From positions 1 through 7,882 of the forward strand of contig JAOZHK010000124.1 in NCBI GenBank assembly GCA_026014905.1: a stretch of 7,882 nt of DNA, written 5' to 3'. The translations under genes and the position numbers were made by a program. Below, piece by piece: positions 1 through 5,832 of this stretch. Under the pieces are notes generated by a model. That model was not told the origin of the DNA and ran no database searches. It saw nothing but the letters and a program-made list of their open reading frames with translations. Source of the stretch: Candidatus Bathyarchaeota archaeon (GTDB taxonomy: Archaea > Thermoproteota > Bathyarchaeia > RBG-16-48-13 > GCA-020355125). How positions within the stretch are numbered: the stretch's first letter is position 1; each line of letters opens with the position of its first letter.

Positions 1-253
1 CCAATCCTTGAAGATTTGTGACGATACTTGGTTTAATATTACTAAGGGATAACCCTGTTTCTTCTTTTACTTCTCGTTTCAATGCTGAGAAGACATCTTC
101 CCCCTTTTGGATTCGACCTCCTGGAAGTTCCAGTGTTCCATAAGAAGTCATAGAGGGCTTATTTCGTGTTTGAAAATACACTTCCGTTTCGTGTATTCCT
201 TGTCTTTCAATAATTGCTGCTGCTGTTGCTACCATATAGGAGTCGGTACTCAT
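1..253 (-). CDS. NUDIX hydrolase, C-terminus cut by window edge
   Basis: NUDIX proteins hydrolyse nucleoside diphosphates linked to another group, such as oxidised dNTPs, ADP-ribose or NADH. Translating the minus strand from the ATG at 253-251 gives 84 residues before the window ends. The complete NUDIX box is visible at residues 46-68. It runs G46, five residues, E52, seven residues, then REVKEETGL, which matches GX5EX7REUXEEXGU exactly. The E61, E64 and E65 carboxylates are the expected Mg2+ ligands. The LELPGG stretch just before the box is also typical. The start is supported by GAAGGA at 265-260, six bases upstream. The gene lies 48 bp downstream of a 34-codon ORF on the same strand and may be cotranscribed with it. 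The substrate cannot be inferred because the C-terminal half is missing. Family assignment is firm and function within the family is open. Confidence 0.92.
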   Translation of the reverse strand, partial: MSTDSYMVATAAAIIERQGIHETEVYFQTRNKPSMTSYGTLELPGGRIQKGEDVFSALKREVKEETGLSLSNIKPSIVTNLQGL

Positions 254-301
254 CTTGATTCCTTCACAGTCTATATGAGTCTTCGTTTTCCAATTGTTCT
301 C

Positions 302-406
302 TTATGAGGAGCTTGTTAACGCATTTAAAATTAGCTTTTGTAAAGACCTGTTTTCTACACACGCGTGGCTCGTATAAGGCGGGATATCAGTTAAGTATGC
401 GTTCAT
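302..406 (-). CDS. Small ORF, 34 aa, unknown function
   Basis: A short minus-strand reading frame runs from ATG (406-404) to TAA (304-302). It begins MNAYLTDIPPYTSHACVENR and ends KLILNALTSSS. The main support is a textbook Shine-Dalgarno sequence, GAGGAGA (420-414), placed seven bases before the ATG, which is stronger than for most large genes here. A competing ATG at 413-411 in another frame gives only eight codons and sits too close to the same site. The peptide has one cysteine (C16), a Pro-Pro-Tyr near the N-terminus and a weakly amphipathic C-terminal half. No signal peptide or membrane helix is evident. The NUDIX gene follows after 48 bp, so this could be a leader peptide, a small regulatory protein or a decayed gene end. 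I do not recognise a family. Confidence 0.45.
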   Translation of the reverse strand: MNAYLTDIPPYTSHACVENRSLQKLILNALTSSS

Positions 407-413
407 CTGACAT

Positions 414-420
414 TCTCCTC
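414..420 (-). promoter_or_regulatory. Strong ribosome binding site of the 34-aa ORF
   Basis: GAGGAGA on the minus strand lies seven bases upstream of the ATG at 406-404. This spacing selects that start over the ATG at 413-411, which would leave essentially no spacer. Confidence 0.55.
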
Positions 421-479
421 AAGATTGCATGATGATGATTCTGCTTAATATTAACGTGGAAAATCCAAAAATATTTATA

Positions 480-515
480 TTGATGTTGATATCTATATTG
501 ATATCGTAGTTGATA
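480..515. promoter_or_regulatory. Phased TTGAT repeats, candidate PadR operator
   Basis: TTGAT occurs at 480, 486, 498 and 510. The last three are exactly 12 bp apart, and the 486 and 498 copies extend to the identical 8-mer TTGATATC. Each copy contains the self-complementary GATATC, so GATATC-N6-GATATC (488-505) also reads as an inverted repeat. The array ends nine bases before the PadR GTG start and faces the divergent small ORF/NUDIX pair. PadR-family repressors commonly bind AT-rich dyads at their own promoter, so autoregulation is a reasonable inference. A possible promoter overlapping the array is TTGATG (480) - 16 bp - TATCGT (502). Simple AT-richness could produce some of this pattern. 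Confidence 0.4.
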
Positions 516-523
516 AAATAAGT

Positions 524-1105
524 GTGATTATGATGTGTTCAGACCACCACCCACCATTTCCCCGATTTCGACACTGGATGCGCCACATGGCCTCTGTGCC
601 AAAAGGTTACCTTCGTTACACTGTGCTCCGATTACTCAAAGAACAGGCGATGTCGGGCTCAGAGATCATGAATACCATTGAAAAGCAAACTCAAAAACGT
701 TGGCGACCCAGCCCAGGTTCAGTGTATCCACTTCTCGCGTGGTTCCGCGAGAAAGGCTACACTCAGGACGTGGTAAGCCCAGAGCCGGGAATAAAACGAT
801 ACAAATTAACCCCGGAAGGCGCTGCATTTCTGGAGCAACTAGGCGATAAACGGCGCGAACTCAGGCAGCGATTTGGGTTATTCGCACCTCCTTTTGTAGG
901 GCCTCTTGATACAAATCATCGTGCACCACATACCGGGGGATTCATTGAAGCGGGTCAACAATTAATCCGATCCAGTTGGATTGTCATAGACCGCCTTCGC
1001 GAAAAATACTCTGAAGAGATTGCGAAAAAGGCTGCAACAGTACTAAAAACGGCAGCTCAACAACTCGATGAGATCGCTGAACAATTAACTGATACCGAGG
1101 ACTAA
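524..1105 (+). CDS. PadR-family transcriptional regulator
   Basis: This is a DNA-binding repressor of the PadR type, 193 residues. The winged helix-turn-helix spans roughly residues 25-105. It has the characteristic KGYLRYTVLRLLKE helix, a SGSEIMNTIEKQT segment and the hallmark recognition-helix stretch PSPGSVYPLLAWFREKGY. A wing follows with IKRYKLTPEGAAFL. The C-terminal part (about 125-190) is predicted helical and charged, fitting the dimerisation helix that follows the wHTH in many PadR proteins. The N-terminus carries an extension rich in His and Cys (C5, H8, H9, H17, H21). The start is uncertain: GTG 524 is the longest option, and ATG at 530 or 533 is equally plausible because no good Shine-Dalgarno lies before any of them. 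PadR proteins often repress efflux or stress genes and themselves. The phased repeats at 480-515 are the likely autoregulatory site. Its other targets are not identifiable from sequence. Confidence 0.93.
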   Translation: MIMMCSDHHPPFPRFRHWMRHMASVPKGYLRYTVLRLLKEQAMSGSEIMNTIEKQTQKRWRPSPGSVYPLLAWFREKGYTQDVVSPEPGIKRYKLTPEGAAFLEQLGDKRRELRQRFGLFAPPFVGPLDTNHRAPHTGGFIEAGQQLIRSSWIVIDRLREKYSEEIAKKAATVLKTAAQQLDEIAEQLTDTED

Positions 1106-1121
1106 CAAACCCACATACGCA

Positions 1122-1143
1122 AGCGAGTTTTCGCTCCTTTTTT
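1122..1143 (+). terminator. Weak Rho-independent terminator after padR-like gene
   Basis: AGCGA (1122-1126), a GTTT loop and TCGCT (1131-1135) form a 5-bp hairpin, followed by CC and six T residues (1138-1143). It lies 17 bp after the PadR stop codon. The stem is short, so efficiency is doubtful, but position, loop and T-run agree with an intrinsic terminator. Confidence 0.5.
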
Positions 1144-1248
1144 GTAATCTGTCAATTTTCTTCGCAGTTCTGGGAACAGCCATGAACGTGCATCTGCATG
1201 TCTATTCATGTCGTAACTGAAAAATATTTGTTGAACCACACTTCTAAA

Positions 1249-1275
1249 AGAACAAGGAATCCGATCACTTGTTCT
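1249..1275. repeat. Perfect 8-bp inverted repeat before the dehydrogenase gene
   Basis: AGAACAAG (1249-1256) and CTTGTTCT (1268-1275) are exact reverse complements separated by 11 bp. The right arm ends immediately before the GAGGG ribosome site (1276-1280) of the gene starting at 1287. It could be an operator or an RNA hairpin next to the initiation region. There is no T-run, so it is not a terminator. Confidence 0.45.
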
Positions 1276-1286
1276 GAGGGAAAAAA

Positions 1287-2240
1287 ATGGTCAATGATGT
1301 GGCGTGTATTGGAGCTGGCCTCATTGGATCCAGCTGGGCGACATTATATGCATCAAAAGGAATTCATACATATCTTCTCGACTTGAATGAAGATATTCTA
1401 AGCCAAGCGATGATACGCATATCATCAAATCTCGAGTTTTTAGAGGCGAAAGGCGTCTTACGCCCCGGAGGCGCAAAGGTCGCGGTCAAGCGAATTACAC
1501 CAACCCTTGACCTTCCCAACGCAGTTAGCGAGGCTGACTTTGTTACGGAATCCGTGACGGAAGATCTCGAGATCAAGAAACAAGATTTTCATGCGATGGA
1601 TACTCTTACTCCGCCTACTGTCATCCTTGCTAGCAGTTCCTCAGGACTACTAATGACCGAGATTCAGAAAGCGACCAGGCATCCACAGCGATGCATTCTC
1701 GCACATCCCATCCTCCCCCCACATCTGATCCCTCTCGTCGAGATTGCGGGAGGAGCCGAAACTTCACCAGAGACTGCTCAGAAAACACAACAGTTCCTGA
1801 AAAGCATCGGCAAAACCCCGATAATTCTCAATAAAGAAGTGCCGGGTTATATCGTGAACCGACTACAAGCCGCACTTTGGCGTGAAGCCATTAGCCTCGT
1901 TGCCCAAGGCGTAGCGAATGCGGAGGCGGTGGATACAGCCTTCTGTTTAGGGATCGGTCTCAGAGATCCCCTTCTTGGACCCTTTTTACGAGCGCACATC
2001 GCAGGTAATGGTATCGAACACTTCCTCCACAATTACGCACAATCCTATACTAACCGGTGGACCACAATGGAGACCTGGACTTCAGTTCCATCCTCAGCAG
2101 CGCAGAAGGTTATTAACAGCGTCCACCGTATGCCAGTCATCCAGACGCAAACCATGAATGGCCTCACTCAAATCCGCGACGAAAAATTACTCCAAATCTT
2201 GAAAATACTCGACTTCTCGCATCCATTTTATTCAGATTAG
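1287..2240 (+). CDS. 3-hydroxyacyl-CoA / L-gulonate 3-dehydrogenase family oxidoreductase
   Basis: This NAD-dependent dehydrogenase acts on a 3-hydroxy acid or its CoA ester and has 317 residues. The N-terminal Rossmann fold begins VACIGAGLIGSSWA (GxGxxG at 9-14), and D32 at the end of the second strand favours NAD over NADP. SSSSG (116-120) corresponds to the family's catalytic-serine segment. AHPILPPHLIPLVEI (139-153) carries the catalytic His140 and Glu152. The helical C-terminal domain opens with EVPGYIVNRLQAALWREA (184-201), including the conserved NR. GLRDPLLGPF resembles the lambda-crystallin/L-gulonate 3-dehydrogenase branch. Its length also suits that branch and L-carnitine dehydrogenase, rather than a fused fatty-acid-oxidation protein. 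The usual HPFNPP or HPVNPP motif is HPILPP here, losing the conserved Asn. The start is supported by GAGGG (1276-1280), six bases upstream. No thiolase or enoyl-CoA hydratase is nearby, so a sugar-acid or small hydroxy-acid substrate is more likely than a fatty acyl-CoA. The exact substrate is unknown. Confidence 0.88.
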   Translation: MVNDVACIGAGLIGSSWATLYASKGIHTYLLDLNEDILSQAMIRISSNLEFLEAKGVLRPGGAKVAVKRITPTLDLPNAVSEADFVTESVTEDLEIKKQDFHAMDTLTPPTVILASSSSGLLMTEIQKATRHPQRCILAHPILPPHLIPLVEIAGGAETSPETAQKTQQFLKSIGKTPIILNKEVPGYIVNRLQAALWREAISLVAQGVANAEAVDTAFCLGIGLRDPLLGPFLRAHIAGNGIEHFLHNYAQSYTNRWTTMETWTSVPSSAAQKVINSVHRMPVIQTQTMNGLTQIRDEKLLQILKILDFSHPFYSD

Positions 2241-2353
2241 ACCCATCAACGGCGGAAACATCGCTCGCAGTTCATTTCCCATAAATCAGATCATATTCCT
2301 CTTCTCAGTACACGCCCGGCAGACAATTCCCGGACGCTATAGTTCATCTCAAC

Positions 2354-3559
2354 TTACTGGTCACTGTGTCTATTGTTCCGGGCGATTTTGATACCAATTA
2401 ATGTCGCCAGTAACAGCAGAGTCGCGCTGAGAAAGAATGGCGCTTGTACTCCCGCAAATTCATAAAAAAAGCCACCAATCACTGGACCTGGGACACGCGC
2501 AATGCTCGAAATGGATTGGGTGACACCCAGAATTTGCCCCTGTTCATGCGTCGCCGTTCGTTTAGAGATGAAGCTGGGAATTGTCGTTGACAGAATGCCA
2601 ATTCCCGAAACCATGATTGTCGACAACATGAGAAAGAGCGGGAGATTCGGGAAAATCGCCATAAAGAAGACGCCGAGCGTCATTAACAGCGCGCCAATTG
2701 GCACAAGTTGTGCTTCACCAAGTCGTGCAGCTAATCGTCCGACAATGAACCCCTGAAATACGATCTGCACCACCCCAATATAGACAAAGAAAAGCGACAT
2801 ATCTGAGGAACTGAGGCCAAAGAGAGAGATGGCTAGCAGAGGCATGATCACAGGAAAAGCTGAAAATGCGATGCTCATGATAAATAGAATGATTACCAAT
2901 AAGCCGATTGTGGGGGATGATAGAAAACGTCGAATCCCGGTGATGCGTCCAGTGCCATCAGATGATTCATCACGAGAGAGATCAGAGTGCCTCGATTCAG
3001 GTAGAAACAAGAACGCAAACACCAGATTCACCATGGCCAGGGCCGCAGCAACAAATCCCGCTGTCGAATAATTATATGTACTTAAAAACCCGCCAATCGC
3101 CGGCCCGATAATAAATCCTGCACCGTGGGCTGCACCGATTCGCCCCATACCCACTGTCCGATCTTTAAGGCTCGTGATATCTGAGATATAAGCTTGGGCC
3201 ACACCCAGTTCTGTCGCTAATCCCGCAACGATCCTTGAGAGAAGCAAAATCAAATACGAATCAGCGACTGCAAATAGGAGAAAACTCCCCACTGACGTAA
3301 GAATCGAGAGAAGAAGAATTGGGCGGCGCCCCATGTTATCGGATAATCGTCCTAGAATGGGCGTAAAAATAAATTGCATTAAGGCAAAGGATGCAACAAG
3401 AAACCCGAGCGCGGTGGATCCGGCTCCAAATTCTGACGCATAGTAGGGAAGGAGGGGGAGTACAATTCCAAATCCTGTAACATCAATGAAGACCGTCATC
3501 AAGATGATCATACGGGGCGAAAATACGGCTCTCTTCATTTCTGACCGCGTTTTTATCAC
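2354..3559 (-). CDS. DHA1-family MFS efflux transporter (TetA/Bmr-like)
   Basis: This inner-membrane proton-coupled drug exporter of the 12-helix DHA1 type has 401 residues. Helix 1 carries DVTGFGIVLPLLP (26-38), a DHA1 signature. Motif A follows helix 2 as GRLSDNMGRRP (70-80), with D74, R78 and R79. R109 and the AQAYISDI segment match motif B and helix 4. The antiporter motif C appears in helix 5 as GAAHGAGFIIGPAIGG (142-157). A polar, charged loop (about 187-213) separates the two six-helix halves. Length and organisation match TetA/Bmr-type proteins, but no specific drug can be assigned and tetracycline resistance should not be assumed. The start is ambiguous: GTG at 3559-3557 or the internal ATG at 3538-3536 (residue 8), neither with a good ribosome site. 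The gene converges on the dehydrogenase gene, with a 113-bp gap and no recognisable terminator. Its promoter region is shared divergently with the SMP-30 gene. Confidence 0.92.
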   Translation of the reverse strand: MIKTRSEMKRAVFSPRMIILMTVFIDVTGFGIVLPLLPYYASEFGAGSTALGFLVASFALMQFIFTPILGRLSDNMGRRPILLLSILTSVGSFLLFAVADSYLILLLSRIVAGLATELGVAQAYISDITSLKDRTVGMGRIGAAHGAGFIIGPAIGGFLSTYNYSTAGFVAAALAMVNLVFAFLFLPESRHSDLSRDESSDGTGRITGIRRFLSSPTIGLLVIILFIMSIAFSAFPVIMPLLAISLFGLSSSDMSLFFVYIGVVQIVFQGFIVGRLAARLGEAQLVPIGALLMTLGVFFMAIFPNLPLFLMLSTIMVSGIGILSTTIPSFISKRTATHEQGQILGVTQSISSIARVPGPVIGGFFYEFAGVQAPFFLSATLLLLATLIGIKIARNNRHSDQ

Positions 3560-3654
3560 CGTTTTTTATGCGTGAGCGTATTTTGGTGTGTGATAGCTCG
3601 TCTAATTAAGTGGAGAAATATCCTAGTGGTATTTGGAATGGTAAGACAGCAAAG

Positions 3655-3671
3655 ATGTTTCATATAAACAT
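3655..3671. promoter_or_regulatory. Palindrome ATGTTT-N5-AAACAT, candidate operator
   Basis: A 17-bp AT-rich dyad with perfect 6-bp arms lies in the 263-bp divergent gap between the MFS and SMP-30 genes. It is about 100 bp upstream of the MFS start and 150 bp upstream of the SMP-30 start. This size and symmetry is typical of a dimeric helix-turn-helix regulator site. No binding protein can be named. Confidence 0.35.
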
Positions 3672-3683
3672 GATGAGTTTTGA

Positions 3684-3716
3684 ATGTAACACTGTACGGG
3701 AGCGTATGTCACACTG
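3684..3716. repeat. 22-bp-spaced direct repeat ATGTMACACTG
   Basis: ATGTAACACTG (3684-3694) and ATGTCACACTG (3706-3716) differ at one of 11 positions and start exactly 22 bp apart, about two helical turns. They end 29 bp before a possible -35 element of the SMP-30 gene, a position suited to an activator. The rest of the gap (3560-3822) holds no gene I can support. Confidence 0.35.
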
Positions 3717-3745
3717 CGTAGGCGAACATCGCGTATTTATGCCGG

Positions 3746-3774
3746 TTGACCTATAAGTGGAAAAGACATATTTG
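3746..3774 (+). promoter_or_regulatory. Possible sigma-A-type promoter for the SMP-30 gene
   Basis: TTGACC (3746-3751) is a good -35 match. A 17-bp spacer leads to TATTTG (3769-3774), a poor -10. It would give a leader of roughly 40 nt before the ATG at 3823. Orientation and spacing are right, but the weak -10 makes this tentative. Confidence 0.3.
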
Positions 3775-3822
3775 TGAAGTTATACAGCACAGAAGAGCAT
3801 TTGCGTTTATGAGGTGTGAGTA

Positions 3823-4692
3823 ATGATTTTTGCTGACGGGTTAGGAAATCCAGAAGGCCCAGTCCTTCTACCAGATAATAGTTGGCTTGTCACCGAGATG
3901 AGATTAGATCGGGGATGGATCACTCATCTCAGTGCTGATGGACAGCACCGCGAAGTGCTTACCAAAACGGGGCGGCCTAATGGCCTCACTATTGATCGGG
4001 AAGGAGCAATATGGGTGGCCGAGTCTTTGATACCTGCACTCTTACGGCTCACTCGGAATGGTCATTATGAAACCGTGTTGACAGCGTGTCATGATAAACC
4101 CTTTCTCTTTCCTAATGACCTACGATTTGGACCTGACGGAGCCTTGTATATGACAGATTCAGGAATTCGGTTTCCAGAATGGGCGCGATTAGACGGTGAA
4201 CAACGACGTCACACACAAACAGATGGTAGGGTCTATCGGATCGATACAATTTCACGATCAATTGAAATAGTAGATACAGGGTTACCGTTTGCAAACGGAA
4301 TTGCCTTTGGACCTGATAACGATCTTTTCGTTTCAGCCACCATCAGTGGTCTGGTGTATCGTTATCCGTGGAATCGAGGCGACTTGGGATCTCGTGAGAT
4401 ATTTGGTAATGTCTTAAACCCTGAGTTCCCAGATATATTCCGAGGACCGGATGGCATGGCATTTGGCACAGATGGTAATCTCTACGTAACCGTATCACGA
4501 CAGGGTGATGTCGTTGTACTCAACTCCGAAGGCGATGTGGTAAACCGCATCCGCTTAGATGGCCCATCCCCTACCAACATCGCGTTTGGCCCGCGAGGAA
4601 CACACATGATTTTCGTTACGGAGCAAGGAATCGGTCAATTCGAGAAGCATCAAGTAACCTGCGATGGACTGCCTCTCTTACGGGAAGAATAG
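3823..4692 (+). CDS. SMP-30/gluconolactonase family sugar-lactone hydrolase
   Basis: This six-bladed beta-propeller, metal-dependent lactonase has 289 residues, the normal family length. Family members hydrolyse aldono-lactones such as glucono-1,5-lactone to the free acid, and some act on other lactones or esters. The expected divalent-metal ligands are present: E11 in NPEGP, N158 in FANGIAFGPD and D210 in RGPDGMAFG. N98 in FPNDLRFGPDG corresponds to the substrate-contacting Asn. Repeated blade motifs (FGPDGALYMTDSG, FGPDNDLFVS, FGTDGNLYVT) mark the propeller. There is no signal peptide, so it is cytoplasmic. The start is well supported by GAGGTG six bases before ATG. It heads a co-directional run that ends at the window edge with a glucose-dehydrogenase-like gene, the enzyme that would produce an aldono-lactone. 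A gluconolactonase role is therefore likely but not certain. Confidence 0.9.
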   Translation: MIFADGLGNPEGPVLLPDNSWLVTEMRLDRGWITHLSADGQHREVLTKTGRPNGLTIDREGAIWVAESLIPALLRLTRNGHYETVLTACHDKPFLFPNDLRFGPDGALYMTDSGIRFPEWARLDGEQRRHTQTDGRVYRIDTISRSIEIVDTGLPFANGIAFGPDNDLFVSATISGLVYRYPWNRGDLGSREIFGNVLNPEFPDIFRGPDGMAFGTDGNLYVTVSRQGDVVVLNSEGDVVNRIRLDGPSPTNIAFGPRGTHMIFVTEQGIGQFEKHQVTCDGLPLLREE

Positions 4693-4773
4693 CGAGTCCA
4701 GTTCACGGTCATCCAGACGCATCGTGAATAAGCTTTATCTACTGTCAGCAGCAATCTAATCAAAGCAATGATT

Positions 4774-4781
4774 GAGGAAAG
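4774..4781 (+). promoter_or_regulatory. Ribosome binding site that sets a TTG start
   Basis: GAGGAAAG lies eight bases before the TTG at 4790-4792. The alternative upstream TTG at 4772 overlaps this site and has no Shine-Dalgarno of its own, so the shorter form is preferred. Confidence 0.6.
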
Positions 4782-4789
4782 TCTTCACT

Positions 4790-5722
4790 TTGTCAAAAGT
4801 AGCGATAACCCAAAGTAAGAGTCGGCAGCTCAATATTGAGCGAGCACTTAACATGATCGATCACGAGGTTTCTGCGTTAATTCGGGAAAAAGCACCCTGT
4901 CGCATCTTGATAAAGCCCAACATGGTACGCACAAATAAGCCATTAGCGGCGACTCATGTTGATACCTTACTCGCCATCCTCGAGTACCTCCAGCAATACG
5001 ATCAGCACATCGCACAAATCGTAATTGGAGAAGGCCCCGCGGGAACACCAGCCGCACAGGGATTTCAAACATACGGATATTATAACCTTCAGAAGACATA
5101 CGCTGTTGACTTGATTGATCTGAATAATGAGCCCTATCACAAGATACGAGTGGACGCCATCGATGGTGGAACGAACGAAATACGTATTGCACAAACACCC
5201 TTGAACTTTGATTTATCCATCTCTGTAACCCTCCCTAAGACTCATGAAACCGTGATATACTCAGGTGTTGTCAAGAATTTTCTGATGGGTATCGTTATCT
5301 GGGATTCCTTGGACGATAAAATCAAAATGCACGGGTTTTCGAATCGTAGTGCATGGGAGCAGTATTATCTTTCAGCCATTAAACAACTCCATAAAAATCT
5401 TGTGAGACTCCTCCGGACCTGCAAACCCGATATCGGTATTATCGACGGCTTTGTCGCTATGGAGGGTAATGGACCTGTTGCAGGCAGTGCAAAGCCGTTA
5501 GGCATCGCGGTGGCCGGAACAGATCCCGTTGCTGTTGATGCAGTTACAGCGAAGATTCTAGGCATCAATCCCTTAGACATCGGATACTTGTACTATGCAA
5601 ACCAGGAAGGCCTCGGCCAGGCGGATATCTCTCAAATCAATACTATTGGAGAATCAATTGAAACAGTCTTCAACCCCTGGAAACTTCATCAAAATATCGA
5701 GTTAGAGTGGAATTGGCGCTGA
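4790..5722 (+). CDS. DUF362 domain protein without ferredoxin domain
   Basis: This protein of unknown function belongs to the DUF362 (PF04015) family and has 310 residues from the preferred TTG start, beginning (M)SKVAITQSKS. Family features are visible. LIKPNMV lies near residue 40 and an IGEGPAGTP segment near 80. The strongly conserved core VTLPKTHETVIYSGVVKNF starts near 146. IIDGFVAMEGNGP is near 217 and GTDPVAVDAVTA near 243. Many DUF362 proteins carry a C-terminal 4Fe-4S ferredoxin domain. This one has only two cysteines in total, neither in a CxxC pattern, so it cannot hold such clusters. There is no signal peptide or membrane helix. An upstream in-frame TTG at 4772 would add six residues but lacks a ribosome site. 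It follows the SMP-30 gene by 97 bp with no clear terminator, suggesting possible cotranscription. Its role in the cluster is unknown. Confidence 0.85.
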   Translation: MSKVAITQSKSRQLNIERALNMIDHEVSALIREKAPCRILIKPNMVRTNKPLAATHVDTLLAILEYLQQYDQHIAQIVIGEGPAGTPAAQGFQTYGYYNLQKTYAVDLIDLNNEPYHKIRVDAIDGGTNEIRIAQTPLNFDLSISVTLPKTHETVIYSGVVKNFLMGIVIWDSLDDKIKMHGFSNRSAWEQYYLSAIKQLHKNLVRLLRTCKPDIGIIDGFVAMEGNGPVAGSAKPLGIAVAGTDPVAVDAVTAKILGINPLDIGYLYYANQEGLGQADISQINTIGESIETVFNPWKLHQNIELEWNWR

Positions 5723-5832
5723 GACAGGCTCAATATGAACGTGCGCATTTTCGATAAAACTAAATCATTTTCCTAGCGAGTATATTCTAGCAAGCTTGAA
5801 GCTATACTGATTTGATTGAGTGAAGTAAAAGA

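Noticed and set aside
107..307. A 66-codon plus-strand frame at the left end.
   Set aside because: It is antisense to the NUDIX gene, whose signature box is unambiguous, and has low-complexity Cys/Ser-rich composition.
1198..1386. A 62-codon plus-strand frame overlapping the start of the dehydrogenase gene.
   Set aside because: It overlaps the well-supported gene in another frame, has no ribosome site and encodes no recognisable protein.
2354..3559. Naming the MFS transporter as a tetracycline-resistance determinant.
   Set aside because: The shared motifs define the DHA1 family in general. There is no adjacent TetR-type regulator or other drug-specific feature.
2136..4721. Exact 14-mer GTCATCCAGACGCA at 2136-2149 (inside the dehydrogenase gene) and 4708-4721 (after the SMP-30 gene).
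   Set aside because: One such match has an appreciable chance of occurring in an 8-kb window. One copy is coding and the flanks diverge, so it is not called a repeat element.
4702..4728. Inverted repeat TTCACG...CGTGAA after the SMP-30 stop codon.
   Set aside because: Six-bp arms with a 15-base loop and no following T-run do not support a terminator, and nothing else supports a role.
4768..4818. A 16-codon frame from ATG 4768 overlapping the DUF362 start.
   Set aside because: It has no ribosome site and no sign of coding. The GAGGAAAG inside it is better explained as the DUF362 ribosome site.
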